This document shows positions 1 through 12,060 of a DNA stretch of 64,000 bases, one piece after another. Below the pieces are notes generated by a model. The model had not been told where the DNA came from. It saw nothing but the letters and a program-made list of their open reading frames with translations, and ran no database searches. The position numbers and the translations under genes were made by a program. Numbering within the stretch: the first letter of the stretch is position 1; the number at the start of each line of letters is the position of its first letter. The stretch is taken from contig CM063498.1 of NCBI GenBank assembly GCA_032207245.1, positions 52,686,169 to 52,750,168 on the forward strand, in the 5' to 3' direction. This stretch comes from Pardosa pseudoannulata. Lineage: Eukaryota > Arthropoda > Arachnida > Araneae > Lycosidae.

Positions 1-169
1 TTTTCACTATATTTATAAACACATACAAATGGAGTTATTGTTTTGACAGGATTTTTTTCTTTTAATTGATTTATCAGATTGAATTTAAGCCTTAAGCCTA
101 TAATAACTTTAAATCAAACACTAGTAGCAGTTACATTAACATTTTATTCAGTCAAATACGAATTCTCAG
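1..169. other. Unannotated AT-rich sequence
   Basis: I see no gene or recognisable repeat here. An open frame runs through the end of it into the 87-bp tandem repeat but has no recognisable protein similarity. Confidence 0.5.
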
Positions 170-430
170 ACAATATTGGAAAATGTTCTTACAGCACAAA
201 ATTTGCCACCATAGCTCAGAAATACAAGGCCACCGGGGAGCGAAGTCTCACGAGAGACAGTATTGGAACATGTTCTCACAGCACCAAATTTGTCACTATA
301 GCTCAGAAATACAATGCCACCTGGAAGCGAAGTCTCACTTGAGACAGTATTGGAACATGTTCTTACAGCACCAAATTTGCCACCATAGCTCAGAATTACA
401 ATGCCACCGGAGAGCGAAGTCTCACGTGAG
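170..430. repeat. Tandem repeat, 3 units of 87 bp
   Basis: The phrase ACAGTATTGGAACATGTTC recurs with its A at 170, 257 and 344, and the next unit boundary falls at 431, so the period is exactly 87 bp. Each unit carries CAGCACCAAATTTGCCACC and ends AGCGAAGTCTCACG. Units differ by scattered substitutions. Since 87 is 29 codons, the array stays open in two forward frames, which explains the repetitive short ORFs. I recognise no protein motif. Minisatellite or a fragment of a larger repeat. Confidence 0.85.
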
Positions 431-1240
431 ACTAAACTAGTTCAGTACTCATAGAGAAAGCTTATAAACTAAAAATATGAGATAGACGATAAAGAATGAT
501 ATTGCAGAAGGTTAATGTCCTAGCAAGTTGTTAATGTCTCGCGAAAACCTGATTGTAAAAAAGAAAATTAATTGTAACTTAAGTATTTTACTGATGAAAA
601 ACGAAAATAAACTCATTCTATATATAGTGTTCCTTTTTTATATCAGTAAGTGCACATTAAATTGGGAACAATAATTTAGTTATTGGGATAAAATTTAACA
701 TCTGTAACATAAAAATAGTGTGTGCTTACGTATGTGTTTAGAATACTGTGAAGAGAATAGAAGTGTTAATAGAAGAGGATAGGTGTGAATACTGTGAAGT
801 TTTATAAATTCTTTAAGAAACATATTTTTTCATTCATAACTGTAATGCATAGAAATTCGCCAATGGGATAAATATGCATGTCTGATTTGCCCATGAGATT
901 TGGGTAATATTCCGTGAGTAAGTTAGACATATACATTGTATTGGGGTTTGAGTAATGCTAAGCATTTGTTTAAGTTTCAGATAAAGATCAAATAATCCCT
1001 CCAAATGGGAAATGTTGATTTTGCCATGGGCAGTTCTCCGAATGAAGCGGGAATCGTCATTGTTAGAAGACATGACGTTATATCTTTACGTGTCAGCTGA
1101 GAAAAAATTTATTTAATTATGGTACTAGAAATGGGCATTATAATTACTGTCTTAAGCACAAGTATAAAGTACTGTGATGTAATACTGCTCTTTATTTGTC
1201 AGTTTATTGGCCCTTCTTATCTATCCCTTTATTCCTGAGT
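431..1240. other. Unannotated AT-rich sequence
   Basis: No gene or repeat family recognised. A 79-residue minus-strand frame at 834-1073 has no recognisable motif and I treat it as chance. Confidence 0.5.
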
Positions 1241-1914
<674 letters not shown>

Positions 1915-2095
1915 GTTGTTTCAAAACTGACCGGTATGTTTGAAAAATCAATAAAAACTAAACGGACAGTGATAGAAATACACAGTTTATTGCAATATGC
2001 TTGGGACAATATTACATTTTTAGGCAGGAAAACTTTCAAAATTAGTTACAATGTTCCACAACATGACGATGCGACATGGAAAAATCTAAACTATG

Positions 2096-2304
2096 ATATT
2101 TTCGAGATATTCACCATGCGCAACAATAATATGGCTTATTCTCAGAACAAAATTATCAGATACCAGTGTAAACGTCTCAGGCGGGATGGCTTCACACGCA
2201 GAACAGATGTATTGTTTCTGTTATTCAATTATTCCTGGATAGTGGCGGTACACCTGGTCTTTTAAGAGTCCCCAGAGACAAATATCGTAGTTTAGATTAT
2301 GAAC
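2096..2304 (-). pseudogene. Transposase C-terminal fragment, DUF4817/DDE_3 mariner-like
   Basis: Read on the minus strand, 2304-2224 gives a frame containing [14 protein letters not shown], the degenerate form of the DFFLWGYLKDxVY block that follows the last catalytic part of IS630/Tc1-type DDE transposases. After an in-frame stop at 2221-2223 the same frame continues with [10 protein letters not shown] and [17 protein letters not shown], typical of the C-terminal helix region of these proteins. A second stop lies at 2096-2098, close to the expected natural end. The catalytic core and N terminus are absent, replaced upstream by TG/TA repeats. Non-functional. Confidence 0.8.
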
Positions 2305-2387
2305 ACATGTATGTATATGTGTACACACACACACACATATATATATGTATACATGTATATATAATGTATGTATATATATATGTATTT

Positions 2388-2472
<85 letters not shown>
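2305..2472. repeat. Mixed (TG)n/(CA)n and (TA)n microsatellite
   Basis: GTATATGTGTACACACAC leads into about 75 bp of pure TA. It directly abuts the left end of the pogo/Tigger element and forms that element's TA target dinucleotide. Confidence 0.95.
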
Positions 2473-2475
<3 letters not shown>

Positions 2476-4774
2476 TAGAACCTCCATAAGTTGACCACCT
2501 AAGGGACTGTAACTAAGTGGTCAACATACGGAGGTGGTCAACTTAGGGAATTTTTTAAAAATATTTACTATAGTACAATATTAGAAAAAAAGTTAATAAG
2601 CTTTTTTAGTATTTTTTTAAGGAAAAAGTTTGAAAAACATTAGCACTTACTCATTTTATTTTTACTGAAGGTACAGCACATTTTTCCAAATTTTGAAAGA
2701 ATGATTCAATTTTTGTTTGAGTCCTCTTTTTGTTCATTTCGTAACTGCAAAAAGCAATTTCACAGTTTACAAGTCCATTAAGTATGCTTGGGCATTTTTC
2801 TGCAGCGAAATCTTTAAGTTTCTCCATCATGCGCTTTACATCGTCTTCCTTCAGAGTTGGGCAGTTTTCAGTTTCATCGTCACTTGGATCATCATCCTCT
2901 TCGCTGTCCGTTTCTCGTACCTTAGATTCTTCTCTGTGCTTAGTCCCAGAGGGTATCTTACTGAAGATTGCCTCTGGGTCTGGTTCAAGGCATGTTACTA
3001 ACTCATTGTCCATGGTAACATAATCTTCAAAATTAACTCCATGAAAAACTGGCAAGGGAGATAGAGGAAGCTCATCTTCTTGCATCGATGTTGTAGCTGT
3101 AACAAATCCAGCTTTTTTGTAGCAGTTCTGAATCGTGGCTTGCTTAACTTTATTCCAAGCAGAATTAATCCAATGAACAGCATTCAAATCATTTACTGAC
3201 TCAGCTTTTGAGGATGTCAACGCAGAAGGACCACATGTTTGTGCTTTCATAATCATCCATTCCAGAATTTGAGCTCTGTAGTGCACTTTGAAGGATTGAA
3301 TAATGTCTCGATATAAAGGTTGGGTTTTCGAAGTTGTGTTTGGAGGCAAAAATTTTAGCTTCACATTTGTAAGATTATTCACTTTTGGGTGGCAGTTATC
3401 CACGGTAAGTAGAATAGACCTCTTCTTTTCCTCATTTCTTCGTCAATTCCTCTAACCCACTCTTCGAATAAACCACTGGTCATCCAAGCCGATTTATTCG
3501 CTCTCCAAAAAAGAGTAAGGTCATCAGGTTTTACATTTTTAAATGCACGGGGGTTTGCAGTTTTGCCGATCACCATAGACTTCAATTTTTCTCCAGTCAT
3601 ACTAGCACATAGAAGAACAGTAAAATGCTGTTTTGAAAGTTTTCCTCTTTTGCAAGAGTCACCCTTCGTTACTAGACTTCTCTCAGGCATTGCTTTAAAG
3701 AAGATATCGCATTCATCAGCATTAAAGATGTCCTCATCTTTAAAACCTTTAGCAAAGTCTGGGAATTTTTCAATAAACTTCTCCACCACTTCAACTGAAA
3801 CCTCATTCGATTCCCCACACAAAACCTTTTGAGAAATCTCGTATCGTAGTTTGAATTTTTCAAGCCAGCCTGCTGACGCTTGGAAGTCCTAAATTTCGAA
3901 TTCTTTTGCAAATTTTTTGCTACTTCCTGAAGTATAGGCCCCGATATTATAGCATTAATTGATCTCCTCTCTGTAAACCAACGAAATATGGCTTCATTCA
4001 CAACGTCGAGACAAGTTTTTTTCCTTTTTCTTTGAAGTTCCCCGTTTTAGGAAGAATATCTTTGCAGATAGTCTTCCTTGCATTTTAAAATGTTACTCAC
4101 AGTTGTCTTACTCACACCATATTTTTTTGTTGTCTTTCTTTGGCTACTGCTTTCCATAAAATTAGGAAGATCCACTTTCTCCTTTAATTTAAGTTCTCTT
4201 AGAACATTTCTTTGCGCCATTTTTAATGAAAATTCGCAAATAAACGACTGGTACTAACACGACGCTATGTCCAGAAAAAAGGATCAGAACGTGTTTCACA
4301 TGTGAGCGATACACGTTGTTTTCCAATTCTGCGTAGTTCGTTCAATGCTACACAACTACACACATACCCCACTCTCCTGACCTTTTTCAACAGATCTCAG
4401 CAATTACAGCCAATCCAAGAAATGAAAGCATGCAAAGGGCTAGAATATTATTTCTCCTTAACAAAAGTCTGGGTAATCTCTGGTATTTCCCTCCCATAGT
4501 ATTATATTGGAAGTGAACAATGAATGGAGCACCAAAGAGGAGGGGAGATCGCGAGTGTTGCTCAAATAATCCAATTAACTAATAAGAAATTCCTGGAAAC
4601 CAGGTGGAAGAAAACATCAGTGGTCAAGTTACAGAGAGTAAAAATTGGTCAACATACAACTTACGGAGGTGGTCAACATAGAGACGTAAATCGCCATTGA
4701 AAATGCGTTTGGACCATTCAAACTAATAAATTTCGGTCAACATAGAGAGGTGGTCAACTTTGGAGGTTTTACTG
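2473..4774 (-). mobile_element. pogo/Tigger-type DNA transposon, 2.3 kb
   Basis: Terminal inverted repeats read CAGTAGAACCTCCATAAG at the left and, on the opposite strand, CAGTAAAACCTCCAAAG at the right. Both continue into TTGACCACC and both are flanked by TA (2471-2472 and 4775-4776). Subterminal copies of GTGGTCAACATA occur inside both ends (about 2518 and 4660), typical of pogo-family elements. A frameshifted transposase is on the minus strand. The element sits within TA-rich arrays and apparently within the older element 1912-5011, so it is the younger insertion. Confidence 0.9.
2651..4220 (-). pseudogene. pogo/Tigger (CENP-B/jerky-like) transposase, frameshifted
   Basis: The reading starts at ATG 4220-4218 with MAQRNVLRELKLKEKVD, a psq-type helix-turn-helix including YGVSKTTVSNILK. 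An in-frame stop lies at 4047-4049. Next comes the CENP-B-type second DNA-binding domain, with VNEAIFRWFTERRS and, after a frameshift near 3893, ASAGWLEKFKLRY. The DDE_1 catalytic domain follows: FNADECDIF carries the first acidic residue, and VDNCHPK the second after a further frameshift near 3420. The third acidic position, usually QPLDQG in this family, reads QPLYRD, so the catalytic Asp is replaced by Tyr. An acidic tail (SEEDDDPSDDE) precedes the stop at 2651. At least two frameshifts, one stop and the lost Asp make it inactive. Confidence 0.88.
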
Positions 4775-4952
4775 TATATATAATATATATATATGAACAT
4801 ATGTATGTATATGTGTATATATTATATATATATATATATACATATTTATACATACATATATGTATATGTATAGATATATATGTATGTATAAATATGTATA
4901 TATATATATATATATGCATATATATATATAGTATATACATATATATATATAT
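4775..4952. repeat. (TA)n/(TGTA)n microsatellite
   Basis: TA-rich array with ATATGTATG variants between the right end of the pogo element and the right inverted terminus of the older element. Tyr-Ile frames here are artefacts. Confidence 0.95.
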
Positions 4953-5011
4953 ACTGTCCATTTAGTGTTTATTGATTTTTCAAATATACCTTTCATTTTT
5001 GAAACCCCCTG

Positions 5012-6252
5012 TATATGTGATGTATGAGCATGGATAAAAATACATACAACATATGCATAAATTCATGTACCTATGGACACACTCATACAACTCACATACA
5101 AATACACTTTCTCTCTCTACAGTGGTTTAAGTGATTGCGCATAAAATTGCAGATGTTTCTTGGTCAACTTTTATAACTATTTTAACAGAATAAAATGATT
5201 AACTTACTAAGAAGTAATATGGAGGAATTTCGAAGTAAAGATTAATTTAGTTTTGAGATACTTGAATAAGTATTTTCATTTGTATTATTCTAAATTAAAC
5301 ACCTAGTGAAAAAAATATATCGCCAAGTAACTTGTCAGAAATGAAGATAGAATGCACTTCATATTATTTATGTTTCATTCGCTACCAATTTATTTCCACG
5401 CGAACGACCAGTTTGACCTAAAAAAGATGTTTTCATTTTCCACAATTCTCCGAGAAAGAAAAAATATATTGAAGTATTGTCTTGTTTTTCCTGAAGGCGA
5501 AAAATAACATGTTTTTGCAACTCGGTTTATATTAAGTGAGTAAAACTTTCACCCCACAGCCATATATTCGTTAACGCTTCTAAAAGTACATTTACTTTTA
5601 TTATAAACTCAATGATTATGTAATAAAATGTATTAACACATTGTGTGCGGGTGCATTTCGCAGAGGAATTGTACTGGGATCGGGTGTTTTACGCTTAAAC
5701 TTAGCTATTCAGTTGAATCTCAATAGATCGAAAATTATTTAATTTTTTAACCAACTTTTCGTATTTTATATTGAAATAAATAAATAAATATATAAATAGA
5801 AATATATAACTAAGAACCATGAGATTTTCGTAAACATCATCTATCACCCGCAGAATGTTGTCGTGTTCATTGGGAGACCATATGAGTGCAGCAGAGTAAA
5901 AAAATGACTAACTGCACCCAACTAATTGGTTTTATTCCATTCTTACATGATTATAATGAAATGACACATTTGAACCTTGCTCTTGAACAACGAACAACAA
6001 CCAGAACCCCTCTTCGAACCTTGGTGCTCGCCAATTTAAAACATTTCAAAACCGGAATCAATATCATAATTGATGTCAAGAGACAGCCCATGATGACGCA
6101 TAGAAAGTTCTAGCGAATTCTAAAAACCCATCTCACTGACAGAAGGCTGTGTGAAAATCCCAAAAATAGAAAAACGTCGACGTTTTAAGGGAATTGACAT
6201 ATATAATTTGGAAACCAAAACCGAAATATTTTAAGCAATAAGCCCCATTATT

Positions 6253-6257
<5 letters not shown>
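5012..6257. other. Unannotated AT-rich sequence
   Basis: No gene recognised. A 75-residue forward frame at 5886-6113 has no motif I can name. A short CT run (CTTTCTCTCTCTAC) lies near 5105. Confidence 0.5.
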
Positions 6258-6969
<712 letters not shown>

Positions 6970-7130
6970 ATTCTTCATTTGTTAGAAATTTTATAAAAAT
7001 TTCTCCAGGAATAAATTTTTTAAGTGCAATTCTCTATGATAATATAAAAAATTAATCTAAAAATGTAAAAACATGAACTAGTTTCTACGTTTAAAGAATA
7101 AAGTAATCTGAACGTAGACGGATACCTTAA
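6970..7130 (+). repeat. Dispersed repeat, copy 1 (partner at 11440-11600)
   Basis: About 160 bp shared with 11440-11600 in the same orientation, including TTCTCTATGATAATATAAAA, CTAGTTTCTACGTTTAAAGA and GTAGACGGATACCTTAA, with a few substitutions and no large gaps. Class unknown. Confidence 0.8.
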
Positions 7131-7780
7131 AATTCCAACCCTAGTATATTTTTTAAAATGAAAGCGTATGTATTACTTGTGTTTTCTTTCTTTAAAATAA
7201 TCATTAAGAAAGTTATCTTGCAAATGTAACAATAGTCAGAAAATTCGACAAAAACATAATAGCGTTCTAGTGTTATAAAACCCTCTACAAGCTACATTAC
7301 TCAAATTTATTGTAAAACATACTATTATTAGCCTACTATTCCGTTTAATTTCTAGCTCCAAAATAATTTGAGTCTCTCGTTATCAGTGAACGACAAATTT
7401 ACTTTTCTGCCAGACATGAGAAATCACTCTATCCAAACAGCTGTTACAAGGACGGAAATGATAGACTGCAGCGGTGTTTTTTTTTCCCTTCTCTTGGAGA
7501 TTTCCTAGATCGTCGATAACAGTTAATTCATGCACATCCTATTTCTTATTCCCTACTACTTAGCAAATGGTTTTTCTGATAGCATGTGATTTATAGGCAC
7601 TCAAAATAGTTTTTTTTTAAACTTTTTATTTCTGTTGCAGAAACGTATATATTGCTAAATATCTTAAATCTTATGTATTATGAATTTTAAATAATTTTGA
7701 ATACTACAGTCTGCCTTTATTAGTGATGAACCATAATTGAAGCATTGCAGAATATTAATTAATAATAAGGAAAAAATCAT
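7131..7780. other. Unannotated AT-rich sequence
   Basis: I see no coding sequence or named repeat. Confidence 0.45.
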
Positions 7781-7900
7781 GGCAAGGTATTTATGTGCCG
7801 GTAATATTATAATATAAGTAAAACGAATATATTAAAAACTAGATTCCTTGTTTTGTGTCAAAACTAAAGAAGCATTTCTGTTCGAATTATTAAATTCACG
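7781..7900 (+). repeat. Degenerate repeat related to 8630-8795
   Basis: Shares GGTATTTATGTGCCG and then an eroded match to the left arm of the foldback element: ACTAGATTCCTTGTTTTG corresponds to GCTAGATTCATCGTTTTG, and GAAGCATTTCTGTTCG to GAAGCGTTCTTGTACG. It looks like an older relative of the same insertion. Confidence 0.55.
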
Positions 7901-8679
7901 TTTAAATTTACTTTCATCAATAACAATGATTAAAGAAGAAGATTTAGATAAATCTATGCAAACCACCTAAAGCTGAACCACTAGTTACTGTATTTCTTGA
8001 AATTTTTAATTCATGTACGATAAATCAATAGGCAATTTATATACAATATAAGTTAACATTAAATTTTGAAGAGACTCTGACTCGATTTAACCAACTTCTT
8101 TCTCACAGATCTTTTCACATGCTCATTCCCCTCTTATGATTTCGATATTTCCGTCATTTAGTCTCTTTTTACCGCATGATGTGCATCACATTCATAAATC
8201 CAGAAGCAAACCAACACCCATGCACAATTATAATTGCAAATTTCCTGATCCCTCAAATTCTTAAAAAAACTCAGAGTCATACTGAAAACTGTTGGATTTA
8301 TAATTTGTGTAGAAAAATCAATAGTGAAAATTTATATACCCACATTGTAGATTCATTTCGATATCTTTGAGACATGACTTGTTGTATAATAAGTATTGTT
8401 CTACAGCTTTTCAATTATTTTCATTTAATTACGACGAAAAGTTACAAATTTACATCGCATAAAAAATCTACCAGTTGGGATGCAAAACTACATCTGAAAA
8501 TAACACATGGATAAGTTTACAGAATTGCATAAATTCTCCTTGCCCTCAACTAAAAATTTTCATCCAACAAAAACATGTGCAGAAGCCATCCTCAAATTCA
8601 AAAAAGGTTCGTGAAACACTTAAGAAATTTAGCAAGATATTTATGTGCCGTTTTTTGTAAATATTATAACTATCATATG
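7901..8679. other. Unannotated AT-rich sequence
   Basis: No gene recognised. Frames of 60-64 residues at 8176-8370 and 8475-8660 show no known motif. The last 50 bp are part of the repeat shared with 7781-7900. Confidence 0.45.
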
Positions 8680-9275
8680 CAGGGTGTCCCAAAACGACCA
8701 CATAAACTCTAAACAGCTAGATTCATCGTTTTGAGTACACAAAAACTGCCCAAAGAAGCGTTCTTGTACGATCCATAATTTAAGAGAAAATTACGAAAAG
8801 TATGACGTCATTTCCGGTGCAAGAAAAAACAATTTATTGAACATATCAACAGCAGAATATGCACTAACATACTCCCTAACAGTTCTTAAGGCATGTTCAT
8901 TACATCGGCCGTACATCAGGTACATGTCGCAGTAGTCACGAACGGAATACATGGCTACCATACGAAGACTGCCGGCAGCTGCAAGATGCAGTCTTTTAAA
9001 TACCAGTTCAACGGCTGCTTAACGTCATTTAATGGCACGCGCGCATGCATAACGCGATATGCACGGCGAACGCTTAAAACATTATCGTCTGGAAAGATAT
9101 GCAAATAGTGTTGTTGATATATCCAATAAAGTGTTTTTTTCTTGCCCGGCAGTAAATACAAAACTCGCTTCTTTTCACACGCAAAAAAGTAGTGAATTCT
9201 GCCTCAAAAGCTGCATACATTTCGTTTCCAAAGTAATCGTTTATGGGCTATCACAATTATGTGCTAATAACACTT
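8680..9275. mobile_element. Foldback element derived from a DUF4817/mariner-like transposon
   Basis: The left end begins CAGGGTGTCCCAAAACG, a typical Tc1/mariner-superfamily terminus. The left arm read on the minus strand (about 8960 to 8800) and the right arm read on the plus strand (about 9050 to 9165) are alike: CTGTTGATATGTTCAATAAA against TTGTTGATATATCCAATAAA, then TTTTTTCTTGC in both. The element is therefore an imperfect head-to-head inverted repeat with a spacer around 8962-9040. The outer part of the right arm is strongly decayed and its end is uncertain. No TA is present at the left boundary. Confidence 0.55.
8791..8961 (-). pseudogene. 56-residue N-terminal remnant of a DUF4817-type transposase
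   Basis: ATG at 8961-8959 to stop at 8793-8791. Residues 5-31 contain YSVRDYCDMYLMYGRCNE and TVREY, the conserved start of the DUF4817 helix-turn-helix found at the N terminus of many arthropod Tc1/mariner-like transposases. The frame then leaves the family after about residue 35 and ends with LFFLAPEMTSYFS. Full transposases of this type are several hundred residues, so this is a remnant. The opposite arm (9059-9160, plus strand) holds a more degraded copy reading HGERLKHYRLERYANSVVD. Confidence 0.65.
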
Positions 9276-9335
9276 CAAACTAAAAAGGGGAAGATGATGA
9301 AACTAGATATATTGGTTTTGTTAACCCTTTGTATC
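9276..9335. other. Spacer
   Basis: Short unannotated stretch between two elements; contains an extra TTAACCCTTT at 9321-9330 just before the MITE. Confidence 0.4.
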
Positions 9336-9577
9336 TTAACCCTTTCTTCGGCCATTTATTTCTCGCTCCACGTTTCCAAACCTTCAAAACAGAGCTGCTA
9401 ATTTTATTCAATCAATTGAACAATTGATATCAGATCAAAACCGAAGCGGGAATCAGTCTTCCCGTCGTTTCAATAACAAGATCAATATATTATAATGGGT
9501 TTTGCGCTTCCCACAGGTGTATTTTGTAAGATAATGTAGGCGGGAAGTAATCTTCCCACGGCCCATAAAAGGGTTAA
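9336..9577. mobile_element. piggyBac-like MITE with TTAA target duplication
   Basis: TTAA at 9336-9339 and 9574-9577 flank a 234-bp unit that begins CCCTTTCTTCGGCC and ends GGCCCATAAAAGGG, so the termini are inverted (CCCTTT...GGCC against its complement). TTAA duplication and a CCC start are typical of piggyBac-type elements. No coding capacity. Internal GGGAATCAGTCTTCCC is a small palindrome. Confidence 0.72.
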
Positions 9578-9637
9578 TAACCCCGAATTGAGATAAAAAT
9601 ATTCTCAAACAACATCATTTCAGACAAGTATATATAT

Positions 9638-9979
9638 TGTCACGTGGATGAAAGTACAGGTGAAACACAATCAAGAGTCAAGCTTAAGAAATAACAATTT
9701 ATTAAAGCCCAAGCTACCTAGCTCGTACTCAAACAACAACTGCCGCTCGCAGTTTTTTTACAGAGGCTTTTATAAAGTAACAGAACCTTCTAGAAATATT
9801 TTAATACAACAGAAAATTAGCATAATTTAGAAGTCTTCTTGACTACTTAAGAAATCGAACATAAAATTACGGAAACAAATTTGTCCTGACGCAGGATCGA
9901 ACCGGAGACCTTTCGGTTCGTAGCCCGCGACTCTAACCATTGAGCCATGGAGCTCGGTAGTGTCGTTTGAAATGTGGCA
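9638..9979 (-). mobile_element. Solo LTR A, 342 bp, gypsy-like, with tRNA-like module
   Basis: Begins TGTCACG and ends GTGGCA on the plus strand, flanked by ATAT on both sides (9634-9637 and 9980-9983). Read on the minus strand it has LTR order: TATAAAAG at 9774-9767, AATAAA about 70 nt downstream (9703-9698), then a 60-nt U5 ending CGTGACA. No internal retrotransposon domain or second LTR is next to it. A tRNA-like module occupies 9884-9955 near the U3 end. ATAT targets are known for some gypsy-family elements. Its twin in length and layout is 13133-13473. Confidence 0.75.
9884..9955 (-). other. tRNA-like module (pol III A and B box) inside LTR A
   Basis: On the minus strand TGGCTCAATGGTTAG matches the pol III A box/D arm and GGTTCGATCC about 35 nt later matches the B box/T loop. 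A loop reading CTACGAA would give an ACG anticodon, but the acceptor and T stems pair poorly, so I call this a tRNA-derived sequence, not a functional tRNA gene. Confidence 0.7.
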
Positions 9980-9983
9980 ATAT

Positions 9984-11439
9984 AATAGACCAGTAAAATA
10001 TAAGGATTTAAAGCATAAAAATTAAGTTTTTGGCAAAAATATATTTCCTTCCAATAAAAATAAGCATTATTTTTATAAACATTTCAAATTATTTATATCT
10101 TCACATTCAGAATTGAGAAAAAAAAACCTTCTCAAATTTAAGACAACATCATTTCAAACAGGTAAAATATAACTAAAAGAATTTTAAAATAAAAAAATAT
10201 TTTGGGGCAAAGATATATTTCCTACTAACAAAAATACAAATTTGTTATAAACAATCTATTTATTAAAAAAAAAATCTGTACACAGAATTATTAACTATAT
10301 ATATGAAAACTATACTTCTGGAATCTTGAATCTGTATTGCTTTAGCACACTAAAATTTTATTTCATTGAAAATGTTGTGCATTATATGTAACAATAAATT
10401 AATACTTTATATAAAAAGTAAATTTAGTATCAGCATTTCGTAAGGATGTTATAACAAAATTGCGTCAATTATAGCGTTACAGCATAGCAAAAATTAACAT
10501 AAGTCTTTTAACGCTCTCCGTGAAAAGGAGATTACTTGCTGCTAGTGTTGCACACACGAAACATGGTAGTACAAAGTCCCTTTCATAAAATTAGAAGGAT
10601 GTAAGGGAAATCTGTGAAGTGTTTAACAAACCAAGATTATGCTAAACACATTATTTTCGGGAAAATGAATGCCTTGTAATCTCCAAAGAATTTGCAATTA
10701 ATATGCATGAAATTGCCTTTGAAAAACCATTTTAATATTGCATAATTCATGATAAATTGAAATGCATGAAATTACTTCTAATACATAAACCTTCTTAATA
10801 TTTCGTTGATAATGCTTGAACGTGAGTAAATCGCTAATAAGAGGGCACATGAAGTGCATCCAAATGTTCCGCTACTAAAATTAACGCTTCGGTTTATTCA
10901 GAATAATGATAGTTTTAATATGATTAGAGAAGCTTTATATGTGTTCAAAGGATTAAATAATCTGGTTCTAATTGGAATATTTAAACAGAGCGTTGATTCA
11001 AGATTATAAGCTCCTATTTTATCGCTATAAATACTCTGTTTAAATGCTATAAATACATTGGTATTGGTGATATATCAAAGTGCAGCATTTGATTATTCGA
11101 AAATGTCTAAAATTGTGAGTAAAACTGTAATATGTGTGATAGCTAGAGTTGCTATCTTATTTTGGGAGAAGTTTGGAACAAGTGATGTTAAGATAAAAGT
11201 TCTGACCATAATTCTTCATATTAAAAGAAAAGTAACTCAAAAATCTGGTGAATGAGTTTATCTGGTGTATGATTTTCAAGGACCAAAATTGTTTACCAAA
11301 TTTTTCACTAAAACCAAAGATTTTAGAGGTTTCACTAGTCCAGTGTATAAGAAATGTGTTTCATAAAAAATATTGATATAATTTAGTTTATTAAAAAATT
11401 AGACCTTTTGAAAAAACCCGATTTTTTTTTACTAAATTT
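9984..11439. other. Unannotated AT-rich sequence
   Basis: No gene recognised. A 12-bp inverted repeat, TATTTAAACAGAG at about 10978 and CTCTGTTTAAAT at about 11034, brackets about 45 bp; it may be a tiny MITE. A 65-residue frame at 11058-11255 has no motif. Confidence 0.45.
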
Positions 11440-11600
11440 TCTTCATTTATTAAACTTTTTATAAAAACTTCTCCAGAAATAAATTTTTTAAGTGAAATTC
11501 TCTATGATAATATAAAAAATAAATCTAAAAATGTAAAAACATAAACTAGTTTCTACGTTTAAAGAAAAAAGTTCTCCGAAAGTAGACGGATACCTTAACT
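11440..11600 (+). repeat. Dispersed repeat, copy 2 (partner at 6970-7130)
   Basis: Same orientation as the copy 4.5 kb upstream, with scattered substitutions. Confidence 0.8.
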
Positions 11601-12058
11601 CTTCATCTATTAATATTAAAGATATTTTAGATAATTCCTAATCTCTCATCTAAAGTCTCATCCTAAACTCTTTCAGTTTTTAAAAGACATTGGTTTTTTA
11701 CCCTCACATCTGAATTTTGTGCTTCATTGCTGTTTTTTTTTACTTTTGGTTTTATGTCTCTTTTCTACATTGGTTTTGTACGTTTTAAATTGTTTGCTTT
11801 TCTCATCTGTCATCATTTTATAGCAATTTTCCCTTCATCTTTTAGCATTGATTTAAGTTTGAACTATTTATTTGGCACAATATGTTCCAGGAGGACTCAG
11901 TGCCATAAAACCCAAATTCAACCAACTAAAAATAACTCGGTGCACATGCTAACGGGTTAAGAAACTAGTATTTGCTTGTATAATCATAGCAGAAATATAC
12001 TGTTTATTTTATCAGAATTTGAAAACTTAGCAGTATTAGTTAAGCTAAAAATTATAGA
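11601..12058. other. Unannotated AT-rich sequence
   Basis: A T-rich 77-residue frame at 11727-11960 shows no recognisable protein motif. Confidence 0.4.
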
Positions 12059-12060
12059 TA

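Larger units (their letters stand above)
1912..5011 (-). mobile_element. Decayed DUF4817/mariner-like DNA transposon with a nested Tigger element
   Basis: The left end (1912 to about 1970) begins CAGGTTGTTTCAAAA and the right end (5011 back to 4953) begins CAGGGGGTTTCAAAA on the opposite strand. They stay similar for about 59 bp, sharing TTTGAAAAATCAATAAA and CTAAAYGGACAGT. Each end is followed by TA, as expected for Tc1/mariner-type insertion. A transposase C terminus lies inside on the minus strand next to the left end. Most of the interior is gone or replaced by TA-rich arrays and by the pogo element at 2473-4774. It could instead be two separate partial copies facing each other; I slightly favour one nested element. 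Confidence 0.65.

Noticed and set aside
9884..9955. Functional tRNA gene
   Set aside because: A and B boxes are present but acceptor and T stems do not pair well, and the sequence sits inside an LTR-like unit. The same reasoning applies to 13383-13448, 36468-36538, 48040-48130 and 56710-56788.
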